From CAZSLZ01 sp964607865 (GTDB taxonomy: Bacteria > Vulcanimicrobiota > JAJTBE01 > CAZSLZ01): a stretch of DNA of 32,643 nucleotides. Positions 9,291 to 16,077 of the stretch are shown here, piece by piece. Position numbers and translations under genes: made by a program. Under the pieces are notes generated by a model. It had not been told where the DNA came from. It did not search any database and was given only the letters and a program-made list of their open reading frames with translations. The stretch is taken from contig CAZSLZ010000015.1 in assembly GCA_964607865.1 (NCBI GenBank), forward strand, positions 1 through 32,643, read 5' to 3'. Numbering within the stretch: the stretch's first letter is position 1; each line of letters begins with the position of its first letter.

Positions 9291-9345
9291 GGACACATAT
9301 TCCCCAATTCTTAATTGGGGAGAGATCGCCACATGGAAATTTTCC
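9291..9345. repeat. Dispersed repeat fragment
   Basis: ATTCCCCAATTCTTAATTGGGG (a palindrome) is followed by AGAGATCGCCACATGG. This is the module also found at 1-100, 12.5 kb and 18.2 kb. The rest of 9192-9432 is non-coding, with no gene I can support. Confidence 0.6.
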
Positions 9346-9432
9346 CCTCTCAATTACAGTATTTTCGTATTTCCTACCCAGCTTTTTCTCAGGATCCAAA
9401 CCCTTTCATTCACCGATTCAATTACAGGCAAT

Positions 9433-9492
9433 AAGAAAACCAGGTTTCTTTGATCCCTGTCAAGCTACTATGCAGAAGGATTAAGAACCTGG
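9433..9492 (-). terminator. Terminator after the Gln-rich gene pair
   Basis: On the minus strand CCAGGTTCTT (9483-9492) pairs imperfectly with AAGAAACCTGG (9440-9450) across a long loop that contains further AATCC/GGAT pairing. TTTTCTT follows. It lies about 40 nt downstream of the 9535-9783 stop. Confidence 0.5.
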
Positions 9493-9534
9493 CGCCATAA
9501 GAAAACTATAAACAAACATCAGATCGGTCAGGTG

Positions 9535-9783
9535 CTACGATCTTATATATTCGTCCCATTTACCAAACATTTTGTCGCCGGTTTTTGCCTTATTTACCGT
9601 GACATCCTGTTGAATTTCAAATATTTTGGTCTGAGTGTCCTGCATAATCTGCCACTGGCGCATCTGCTGTTTCTGATTATCAGCTTGCATCTGCGTTTGC
9701 ACAGTAGCTGCCTGATTCTGGTCAGAATTCTGCATCTGGGCCATAGCTGTCTGGTTTGCCATTCCTCCACCAACACCGTCCAC
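9535..9783 (-). CDS. Small Gln-rich protein, second tandem copy
   Basis: The protein has 82 residues and no recognised family. It is very polar and rich in Gln, Asn and Met, with no signal peptide or membrane segment. A predicted long helix carries QTQMQADNQKQQMRQWQIMQ. The second half (DTQTKIFEIQQDVTVNKAKT) is nearly identical to the upstream copy and ends in DKMFGKWDEYIRS. GTG at 9783 is chosen because AAGGAGG lies 6 nt upstream. ATG at 9762 directly abuts another GGAGGA and is less likely. A terminator-like hairpin separates it from its paralogue. The function is unknown. Confidence 0.75.
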   Translation of the reverse strand: MDGVGGGMANQTAMAQMQNSDQNQAATVQTQMQADNQKQQMRQWQIMQDTQTKIFEIQQDVTVNKAKTGDKMFGKWDEYIRS

Positions 9784-9820
9784 AAACTGCCTCCTTCAAC
9801 TAAAAAAAACAAATCCTCTG

Positions 9821-9847
9821 AAAAGAGCTCCCCAACCCGAGGAGCTC
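9821..9847 (-). terminator. Hairpin terminator or attenuator between the two Gln-rich genes
   Basis: GAGCTCC (9825-9831) and GGAGCTC (9841-9847) form a perfect 7-bp stem with a 9-nt loop, followed on the minus strand by TTTT and a later long T run. It would end or attenuate transcription from the first copy before it reaches the second. Confidence 0.7.
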
Positions 9848-9872
9848 TGGCAAGTCAAACTTATAATCATGT

Positions 9873-10109
9873 TTATGATTTTACGTATTCATTCCACTTG
9901 TTAAACATCTTATCCTGAGTTTTTGCTTTATGAACAGTAACGTCCTGTTGAATTTCAAATATTTTGGTCTGAGTGTCCTGCATAATCTGCCAACGCCTCA
10001 TCTGTTGTTTCTGGTTGTCAGCCATCATCTGGGTCTGCACTGTCTGTGCCTGATTAAAATCTGAATTTGCCATCTGGGTCATGGCTGCTGCATTTGCTAA
10101 ACCTGTCAT
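9873..10109 (-). CDS. Small Gln-rich protein, first tandem copy
   Basis: The protein has 78 residues and is paralogous to 9535-9783. The block from about residue 28 to the end is almost the same in both, differing at a handful of positions. It ends in DKMFNKWNEYVKS. The N-terminus is Ala/Met/Gln-rich (ANAAAMTQMANSDFNQAQ). ATG at 10109 is chosen because GGAGG lies 8 nt upstream; the ORF's earlier ATG lies inside that SD. The polar helix suggests a filament, matrix or secreted helical protein, but this is not established. It has its own promoter and a leader of about 140 nt. Confidence 0.78.
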   Translation of the reverse strand: MTGLANAAAMTQMANSDFNQAQTVQTQMMADNQKQQMRRWQIMQDTQTKIFEIQQDVTVHKAKTQDKMFNKWNEYVKS

Positions 10110-10124
10110 TTTAATGACCTCCAT

Positions 10125-10249
10125 TTTTCAATTTGTGGTTTTTCTTCATGGCCATCCTGGAAATTTTTTCCATAAGGTCTTTTAATTAATTGTTATCCAC
10201 AATCTTTTTTAAACCCTTCACCTTCCTTCTTTACAGCTCTTGTAATTCA
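10125..10249 (-). other. Long leader of the Gln-rich gene, with one DnaA-box match
   Basis: This untranslated region lies between the promoter and the 10109 start. It contains one perfect TTATCCACA (10193-10201) and a weak GGAAAAAATTTCC dyad. No recognised riboswitch was found. The remaining gap up to 10606 is very AT-rich and empty apart from the promoter and the terminator at 10486-10529. Confidence 0.4.
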
Positions 10250-10277
10250 AATATACCACTTTATAATCAAAAGTAAA
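10250..10277 (-). promoter_or_regulatory. Sigma-70-like promoter for the Gln-rich gene pair
   Basis: On the minus strand TTTACT (10272-10277), a 16-nt spacer and TATATT (10250-10255) stand about 140 nt upstream of the start at 10109. Confidence 0.5.
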
Positions 10278-10485
10278 TACCCTTTTTCAAATTTTTATTA
10301 CCTCAAATATTGAAAAATTAATATTGATAATATTCAGTTTTGTTTAATTTTTTCATCGAAAAAATGGCTTAAAATATGGGTTTTCCGATAAGGTTGCTAA
10401 ATTAATAAATAATAGAAATAAAATCAATATAAAATAAAGAAAAATATAAAAAAAACAATTTGATTGCCTGTTCTGATTTTTTTTG

Positions 10486-10529
10486 AAAAAAAGCTAATAT
10501 GGGAAACCCAGCTCACATGCGGGTTATCC
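10486..10529 (-). terminator. Terminator of the Tudor-like gene
   Basis: On the minus strand GGATAACCC pairs with GGGTTTCC (one bulged T) around an 11-nt loop. CATATTAGC and then seven T follow. It lies about 80 nt downstream of the 10607 stop. Confidence 0.5.
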
Positions 10530-10606
10530 GTGTTGGCTTTTCCAGGGTTTATTGCCAAATTGTTAACAGATAGAAAGCTTTTTTGAATACCTGAGTTGTT
10601 TTTCTC

Positions 10607-11152
10607 CTAATTCTTTTTCATTTCGTCCATGGTTACCCATTTATCCTCAGAACTTGGAAAGCCGATAAAATGAACCAGGTATTTTCCGCCGCTTTCGTTA
10701 ATAATCTCAGCTTCGAACCAATCGCCCTGCCACATTACCATTATCTTATCTCCGATGGAAAAATCAATAGCTTTAATTCTGTTGGGGCCCAGCCAGTCGT
10801 CATGAGTGGAGTCATAATCCAGAAAATGAATTTTATATTGGGTAGTGCCGGCAGCCAGGACCTTCCCCACAACCCATTTCCCATCTTTTTCAACTAATAA
10901 AAGGTCTCCGATTGCAAAGTTAAAATCTTCTACAATTTCTTCCTTGACCCATTTATCAAAGATTCGTTCATCAGCCTCAAAATGGACGAAGTACTTGCCC
11001 GGTTTTACTTTTAAAACAGTACAGGGTTCCCATTTATTACGCCAGTAAACCTTTACCTTGTCATTCACATCAAAAGTTCTTTTTGCAGCCCATGCCATGA
11101 TGGGTAAAAATGCAATTATTAATATAAGGAAGATTTTTTTTATCTTTGTCAT
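10607..11152 (-). CDS. Exported protein with three Tudor/chromo-barrel-like repeats
   Basis: The protein has about 181 residues. A signal peptide (MTKIKKIFLILIIAFLPIMAWA) is followed by three tandem repeats of about 48 residues with the pattern hydrophobic-x-x-G/N-D-h, W-x-x-x-V/A, K/Y-h-V-H-F, W-h. Examples are FDVNDKVKVYW, YFVHFEADERIFDKW, FSIGDKIMVMW and YLVHFIGFPSSEDKW. This resembles Tudor-knot, chromo-barrel or Agenet beta-barrels, which in eukaryotes bind methylated ligands. The role outside a bacterial cytoplasm is unknown. ATG at 11152 follows AAAGGTGG by 5 nt; the upstream GTG lies inside that SD. It is divergent from the 11309 gene. Confidence 0.78.
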   Translation of the reverse strand: MTKIKKIFLILIIAFLPIMAWAAKRTFDVNDKVKVYWRNKWEPCTVLKVKPGKYFVHFEADERIFDKWVKEEIVEDFNFAIGDLLLVEKDGKWVVGKVLAAGTTQYKIHFLDYDSTHDDWLGPNRIKAIDFSIGDKIMVMWQGDWFEAEIINESGGKYLVHFIGFPSSEDKWVTMDEMKKN

Positions 11153-11182
11153 AAATACCACCTTTTTGCTATTCTTACTTCT

Positions 11183-11210
11183 ATTTTACAATAAAAATAT
11201 AAAATTTCAA
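11183..11210 (-). promoter_or_regulatory. Promoter for the Tudor-like gene
   Basis: On the minus strand TTGAAA (11205-11210), a 16-nt spacer and TAAAAT (11183-11188) lie about 31 nt upstream of the start codon. Confidence 0.5.
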
Positions 11211-11230
11211 GAGATTTATTATTTTTTGCC

Positions 11231-11261
11231 TTGACAAATTGACAATTTGAAGTGATATAAT
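11231..11261 (+). promoter_or_regulatory. Promoter for the coiled-coil protein gene
   Basis: TTGACA (11231-11236) stands 19 nt before a perfect TATAAT (11256-11261). The same intergenic space carries the divergent promoter of the Tudor-like gene. The spacing is slightly long but the -10 is ideal. Confidence 0.55.
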
Positions 11262-11308
11262 GATAAGAATAAGTAGATTTTTTTTATTGATAAACAGGAG
11301 GAGTTTCA

Positions 11309-12385
11309 ATGAATTTTCTTAACCTGGGTTTTCCCCTGATGAATATGGGACAATCGAAATTGCCATCCATGCAGAATTTTTTCAACAGCAATGTTGCGAA
11401 CCATTTTTTACAACCTTCGCCCCCGCCTCTTCCGGGAATGGGAGAGCTACCAACTAAAAATGTTGACATGTCAGCTTTCGCAGACAGTCCCATGGTGCCC
11501 GGAATTGGACTTGCCTCTCTGGAGATGCCTCAGGCCCCATCACCCATGGACTTCATGGAACTGCAGCAGCTTCAGGCAGAGCACAAACAGGAACAGAATG
11601 AATTCGCCAGCGAGTTTAAGGATGACATAAACAGTAAGAGAAGAGAAATTTTTACCCAAAACCATTATCAATTTGATAAAAATGGCAAACCGGTAATGGA
11701 TGAAAACGGCAAACCAAAGCTGTTTGAAGGTAAGGAATCCAGAGAACAGCGGTCATTGAGAGGCGACTGGGAAAAGTCGGTTAAGAAGGAATTGAAAACA
11801 AAGCAAAAAGCTGAAGCTGAAGTTTTGGAAGAAAAAGCAAAAGCTTTATTCAAGGAAATCCACGAAAACGGAACTGATTTTCTTGACCCTGAAAAAGCTG
11901 AGATGAGGCAGCAGCAGATGGAAGCTTTGGAAAAAGAAGAAAAAGAAATGATGATTCGTCATGACAAGGAGCAGATTGACGTTGTTTCAGGTCATCTTCC
12001 CGATCCCGATTCCAAGCAGTATCAGGACCTGATGGCTGCCCGTGACGCCAGGGAACAGGCGGAAGAGAAGAAGAAAATCGAGGCATTGGCACAGGGTAAG
12101 GAATACGTGCCCGACAACACTCTCAGAGAAGTTAAAGTTGACCAGAAGATGGGTAGTTTCATCGATAAAGGGTTCAATGATTATAAACAATTACTTGCCG
12201 ACCATAAGGCAGCCGAAGAAAATTCTCCCGAAGGACAGGCAATTATGAATTATTTCGAGGAGATAAAGGAATTTACCCAACGTCAGCGAGAATGGATGGC
12301 CCAGTTCAAAGCCAATATGGGTTTTGGCGATGATTTCTCAATGGATTTGCCCGAACAGTATCGCTCGAAATATAATTATCTTTAA
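11309..12385 (+). CDS. Hydrophilic coiled-coil protein, no recognised family
   Basis: The protein has 358 residues with no signal peptide or membrane segment. The N-terminal 90 residues are Met/Pro-rich and probably disordered (PSPPPLPGMGELP). Residues about 90-300 are very rich in Glu, Lys, Gln and Ala and should form helices or coiled coil (VKKELKTKQKAEAEVLEEKA and QQQMEALEKEEKEMM). A small repeated motif, DKNGKPVMDENGKPK, occurs near 122-136. ATG follows AGGAGGAG by a normal distance, behind a good promoter, and a hairpin terminator follows at 12410. The function is unknown. Structural, scaffold or secreted-effector roles are all possible. Confidence 0.8.
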   Translation: MNFLNLGFPLMNMGQSKLPSMQNFFNSNVANHFLQPSPPPLPGMGELPTKNVDMSAFADSPMVPGIGLASLEMPQAPSPMDFMELQQLQAEHKQEQNEFASEFKDDINSKRREIFTQNHYQFDKNGKPVMDENGKPKLFEGKESREQRSLRGDWEKSVKKELKTKQKAEAEVLEEKAKALFKEIHENGTDFLDPEKAEMRQQQMEALEKEEKEMMIRHDKEQIDVVSGHLPDPDSKQYQDLMAARDAREQAEEKKKIEALAQGKEYVPDNTLREVKVDQKMGSFIDKGFNDYKQLLADHKAAEENSPEGQAIMNYFEEIKEFTQRQREWMAQFKANMGFGDDFSMDLPEQYRSKYNYL

Positions 12386-12407
12386 ATAAATACAGTTGAG
12401 CTTAAAG

Positions 12408-12640
12408 GGGCTGCCCCAAAAGGGCAGCTTCTTTGTTTGGAAGGTAAATAATTCTAATTTCTTCATTGCGAGGAGCGTTAAGCGACGTGGCGATCTCTCC
12501 CCATTAAGAATGGGGGAATGTATCGTTCGCAATGTAGCTCGGAAAAAAGCAAAAGATCCGTTTGCTCACGGACGCAAGGTAAGTGATTGTGAACAACCCC
12601 TGATTCCGTCATCACCAGCATCCGTAAGAATGCTGGTAAC
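12408..12640 (+). repeat. Dispersed repeat, with hairpin left end
   Basis: The left end is the same GGGGCTG..CCCAAAAGGG..CAGC hairpin as the 6118 element. It is followed by CATTGCGAGGAGCG, GACGTGGCGATCTC, the CCCCATTAAGAATGGGG palindrome and CGTCATCACCAGCATCC. It fills the gap between the convergent 11309 and ccdA genes. No ORF here is credible. Confidence 0.7.
12410..12438 (+). terminator. Terminator of the coiled-coil protein gene
   Basis: GCTGCCC (12410-12416) and GGGCAGC (12422-12428) form a perfect stem with loop CAAAA, followed by TTCTTTGTTT. It is also the terminal hairpin of the dispersed repeat. Confidence 0.75.
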
Positions 12641-12682
12641 GACTGGTTTTGTTTCTTTTTATTCCTTTACGTATGGTTGTTT

Positions 12683-13408
12683 TTATTGAAGCAGGCTGGT
12701 AAGCCAGGCCGAGATGTATCCGAACCAGCCGAAGAACAGGGTTACCCCTATCAGCATCAGGAAGACTCCTGCTATTGTGGTAAAGATATTGAGGTGTCTT
12801 TTGAATTTCTTGGAGTAGTCAAGAAATGTGTTGAAAGCTAGAGAAGCCAGTATAAAGGGGATTCCAAGCCCAAGGGAAAAAGCACCCAGCATGAGGACTC
12901 CCGATAAAACCGTAGAATGGGTGGAAGCCAATGCGAAAGCTGTGCCTAACAACGGCCCCACGCAGGGTGTCCAGCCAGCTCCAAATGCCAGGCCCACCAG
13001 AAATGAGCCAAAATAACCGGCAGGTTTGTTTTTAACTTCCATTCTATGTTCCTGCATAAGGAAACTCAACTTGATGATTCCCGCCAGATGTAAACCAAAG
13101 AAAAACACTATGATGCCTGCAATTTTGTTTATTACAGCCATATGTTCCCTGAGGAAGCTGCCAATCATGGTGGCTGTGGCGCCCAGAAGCGTGAAAATCA
13201 AACCAAAACCCAACACAAACATAATTGAATGTTTCAAGGTAATGAATTTCAGTTTATCTTTCTTTTCCTTATCGGTAAGGTCTTCGAATGAAGTGCCGGT
13301 AATATATGCAAGATATGAAGGTATAATGGGCAATACGCAGGGAGAAATAAATGTCAAAAACCCTATTCCAAAAGAAGTTCCTATTTCCACTGCTCCTACA
13401 TTATTCAT
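12683..13408 (-). CDS. Cytochrome c biogenesis protein CcdA (thiol-disulfide transporter)
   Basis: The protein has 241 residues and six predicted transmembrane segments. This is the compact CcdA form of the DsbD central domain. It passes reducing equivalents from cytoplasmic thioredoxin across the membrane to extracytoplasmic thiol proteins. The two redox cysteines are in the expected contexts: C24 in ISPCVLPIIPSY and C149 in GWTPCVGP. The start follows AAAGGA. No thioredoxin-like or cytochrome-assembly partner is adjacent, so its client here is unknown. Confidence 0.94.
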   Translation of the reverse strand: MNNVGAVEIGTSFGIGFLTFISPCVLPIIPSYLAYITGTSFEDLTDKEKKDKLKFITLKHSIMFVLGFGLIFTLLGATATMIGSFLREHMAVINKIAGIIVFFFGLHLAGIIKLSFLMQEHRMEVKNKPAGYFGSFLVGLAFGAGWTPCVGPLLGTAFALASTHSTVLSGVLMLGAFSLGLGIPFILASLAFNTFLDYSKKFKRHLNIFTTIAGVFLMLIGVTLFFGWFGYISAWLTSLLQ

Positions 13409-13529
13409 TTCAACCTGTCCTTTCTTGATTCTTATATATGTGTTGAAAATTCATAAATTTATATTTCAATATATTTAACAAAATAGATTATAATGAAGTT
13501 CCCGAAAATATAAAATCAAATCAGGAAAT

Positions 13530-14066
13530 TCAGGAATGATCCGCAGTATTTTTTTCGAGAATCTGGTCTGGTTTTGGGAGGTTTTCCAGTGTATCCAGGC
13601 CGAAAGTTTTTAAAAAATCCCTGGAAGTACCGAATAAAACCGGTTTCCCTGGAAGAGAAGCCCTGCCCTTTATTCTGATTAATTTCATATCCATCAGTTT
13701 TGCCAGTATCCCATCAACGTTTACCCCTCTGATTTCTTCCAGCCCAGCTCTGGTGATGGGTTGCTTATAGGCAATAATTGCCAGGGTTTCCAGGGCGGCC
13801 CTGGATAATTTAACTCCCTGAGTGTAACTTCTTAATTTTTCAATGTAAGAAGCTATGTCAGGGTTGGTACACATTTGGAAGGCACCTGCCACAGCTTTCA
13901 CCTGAATCCCCCTGGTTTCGTAATCAAGAACCAGTTCTTTCAGGCAGAAGGAAAGCAGGGAAGGTTTAAAACCGGTAAGTTTGGAAAGATCTTTTATGGT
14001 CAGTGGCTCTCCTGCAAGAAAAAGTATGCCCTCGATGATTTTTTTTGCGATAAATTCATCGGCCAT
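13530..14066 (-). CDS. Segregation and condensation protein ScpB
   Basis: The protein has 178 residues, a typical length. ScpB is the winged-helix kleisin-associated subunit of the Smc-ScpAB condensin. Diagnostic stretches are IIEGILFLAGEPLT at the N-terminus, LSRAALETLAIIAYKQPITR in the middle and RGVNVDGILAKL after it. It begins 3 nt after the small gene 14070-14369 and ends the apparent operon with scpA. Unusually, it is not directly adjacent to scpA. Confidence 0.95.
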   Translation of the reverse strand: MADEFIAKKIIEGILFLAGEPLTIKDLSKLTGFKPSLLSFCLKELVLDYETRGIQVKAVAGAFQMCTNPDIASYIEKLRSYTQGVKLSRAALETLAIIAYKQPITRAGLEEIRGVNVDGILAKLMDMKLIRIKGRASLPGKPVLFGTSRDFLKTFGLDTLENLPKPDQILEKNTADHS

Positions 14067-14069
14067 ATC

Positions 14070-14369
14070 TTACTTGCCCCGGGAGCTTGCGATTTTATCA
14101 GCCAGGGTAAGCCCGGCAAGGGAAATGCCTGCGCCCAGCACAGCGTGAACCGGGTTGAAAGCTGCCCCTGCCAGCATGGCTGGGCAACCGGCAAATGCTC
14201 CGGCTCCGGCCAGTATAAGATAAGTGGTTGGATATTTTAGAACCCGCTTTAATGAAGATGATAATGAGTTGCCGTTTCTGGTTTTAATTTTTTCTATTGT
14301 CCCGGAAGCTGAATCGGTTCGAACTTCAATTCTTTTTCCCGGTTCACCCAGGTGGGGCGCTTCTTCCAT
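14070..14369 (-). CDS. Small membrane-associated protein between scpA and scpB
   Basis: The protein has 99 residues and no recognised family. The first half is polar (EVRTDSASGTIEKIKTR). The second half has two hydrophobic, Ala/Gly-rich segments (YLILAGAGAFAGCPAMLAGA and VLGAGISLAGLTLA) that could span the membrane. The start lies 3 nt after the previous gene's stop and scpB starts 3 nt after its end, so translation is probably coupled. No clear SD is visible. Confidence 0.65.
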   Translation of the reverse strand: MEEAPHLGEPGKRIEVRTDSASGTIEKIKTRNGNSLSSSLKRVLKYPTTYLILAGAGAFAGCPAMLAGAAFNPVHAVLGAGISLAGLTLADKIASSRGK

Positions 14370-14372
14370 AGT

Positions 14373-14762
14373 TTAGTAGGTTTTTAAACGTTTTGAGCCG
14401 AAAAGCCCGTTTTTTCCTGGTTTTTGCTCAAGGGTGTAATTTATGTCATGCCCCATATATTTACCTTCACCCACATGCTTATATTCCTTGCCCCTGATAT
14501 TTGCAGCTTTTACCGAATTGTTGTGAGGAAAGGTGGAAACATCAGCTCTCTCTATTTTATGAAAACCGGTTTTGTCAGGGTTATTAAATGAAAGTTGCTG
14601 GTTTTCGTTTTGGCTGTATAATAATACCCTATCCGGGGTAGGGTTCAGGTCGGCGCCTTTGGCTTGATCCAGTTCTGCCACCTGTGAAGCGAGATGGTTA
14701 ATTTTGTTAATAGCCATTAAACCCTGTTGCAGTTTTTTATTATGGTTGGAATTGATATTCAT
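14373..14762 (-). CDS. Small polar protein between scpA and scpB
   Basis: The protein has 129 residues and no recognised family. It is hydrophilic and Asn/Lys-rich with no signal peptide. The N-terminus (MNINSNHNKKLQQGLMAINK) resembles those of the C11 peptidase and the broken gene at 31-32 kb in being short, Asn/Gln-rich and polar. A later section (GKEYKHVGEGKYMGHDINYT) looks beta-rich. It starts 66 nt after scpA and is followed by the membrane protein gene after 3 nt. Confidence 0.65.
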   Translation of the reverse strand: MNINSNHNKKLQQGLMAINKINHLASQVAELDQAKGADLNPTPDRVLLYSQNENQQLSFNNPDKTGFHKIERADVSTFPHNNSVKAANIRGKEYKHVGEGKYMGHDINYTLEQKPGKNGLFGSKRLKTY

Positions 14763-14828
14763 AAAAAATCCCCGGAAAAATATTTACTTAAATTTTAAAA
14801 TAAAATCAGTTGAGTGTCAAGGAAAAAT

Positions 14829-15581
14829 TTAACTGGCCATTTTATCTCTGATGCCGGTTTTTTTATTTTCCCTGTATTTTTTGTTGACGATAATGAAATT
14901 GGAATCATTTTCCTGTTGAATCAAGGATATGTGTTTTTGCCTTGCCATTTCGAGTAGTGCAAGAAAAGTAACAATGAATTCTATTTTTTCCGGGGCTGAG
15001 TCGAATAGTTCATGAAAACCTGTATGAAGCCTGGCTTTTATCTTTTTTGAAATCATACGCAGAATGAAAGGGAAAGATATTTGTTCTTTTTCCAATTCGA
15101 TTGTTTTTGTATCAGGAGTTTCAGAAAATCTTCTCATTACTGATACATATATATCCATGAGATCCTGGGGATCCAGCTGGGTTGTAAAAACCAGTTCTTC
15201 ATGAGTTTCAATTTCCTGTGCCGGCCTTAAAAAACAGGCTTCAGCTTTCTGTTTCATCTCTTCGAGTAATGTTCCCATTTCTTTCAGTTTCTTATATTCT
15301 CTTAATTTTTCCACCAGTTCATGTTCGGGTATTTCTTCTTCTTCGTCCGCAGGAGGGGCGGGAAGCAGTATTTTTGATTTTATCTGCAAAAGAGATGCAA
15401 AAACCGTTAAAAATGAAGATTCAATTTCCAGCTCCATTTTAAGCAGATGGTCAAGATAGGCCCGGTATTCTTCCACCAGGGAAGCCAAGGCTATTTCGGT
15501 AATATCCAGTTTGTTTCTGTCCACCAGATGGAGCAGAAGATCCAGGGGGCCCTGGAATATTTCCAGACTGATCAGATACAT
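14829..15581 (-). CDS. Segregation and condensation protein ScpA (kleisin)
   Basis: The protein has 250 residues. ScpA bridges Smc heads and binds ScpB in bacterial condensin. The N-terminal signature is intact (FQGPLDLLLHLVDRNKLDI), followed by the FLTVFASLLQIKSKILLP helix that contacts Smc, an acidic linker (ADEEEEIPEHE), and a C-terminal winged helix (VTFLALLEMARQKHISLIQQ). It is the first gene of the scpA - unknown - unknown - scpB order. The SD is weak. Confidence 0.95.
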   Translation of the reverse strand: MYLISLEIFQGPLDLLLHLVDRNKLDITEIALASLVEEYRAYLDHLLKMELEIESSFLTVFASLLQIKSKILLPAPPADEEEEIPEHELVEKLREYKKLKEMGTLLEEMKQKAEACFLRPAQEIETHEELVFTTQLDPQDLMDIYVSVMRRFSETPDTKTIELEKEQISFPFILRMISKKIKARLHTGFHELFDSAPEKIEFIVTFLALLEMARQKHISLIQQENDSNFIIVNKKYRENKKTGIRDKMAS

Positions 15582-16074
15582 AGTTACAGTAACAACTCGC
15601 CTTTGTAAATCTAAATAATTTTACAAGCATTTTGATTTGTTAAATAAAACCATCTGCTTGAATCTGTATTTACATTATACACCCGGCTTTTTTAACCCTG
15701 CTGGTTCGGAAAAAAAACTGAGAATATCACGAAAAAGTAAATTTATACTCTGCAGATGCTTGCCAAGAAATTAGAAATTACAAAATAAAATGTAATCTTT
15801 CGGTATGCCTATTGAAAGAGGATTATTTCCAAAAATCAAAAATATATCCCTAAGTTAACATTCTGTTAACATTTTCATGGTTGAGATATTGAAAAATAGT
15901 GGTATACTAGATGATAGAATTTCTATAGTTGTAATTATATATCATGGTAGAAAATATGAATTTTAAATTTTTTGAGATAGAGAAAATATTTGAGAGGATG
16001 TGATAGGTTAACAGGGTGGTATTAATTAATAAAACAGCAAATTATTAAATTGAGATATTATTAAAGGAGGAAAT
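15582..16074 (+). promoter_or_regulatory. Intergenic region with C11-gene promoter and upstream dyad
   Basis: This is the divergent gap between scpA and the C11 peptidase gene. TTGAGA (15881-15886), a 16-nt spacer and TATACT (15903-15908) form a good promoter with a leader of about 165 nt. Just upstream is the inverted repeat GTTAACATTCTGTTAAC (15854-15870), a possible operator. No ORF here is credible. Confidence 0.55.
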
Positions 16075-16077
16075 TTG

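Noticed and set aside
10125..10180. 14-codon leader peptide (MAMKKNHKLKNGGH) upstream of the Gln-rich gene
   Set aside because: It overlaps the gene's own SD and has only a weak SD itself; likely chance.
10330..10560. Possible c-di-GMP-like riboswitch in the AT-rich gap (GGGTTTTCC, AAGGTTGC, CGGATAACCC elements)
   Set aside because: The elements do not match the ordered class I or II consensus and the only convincing fold is a terminator at 10486-10529.
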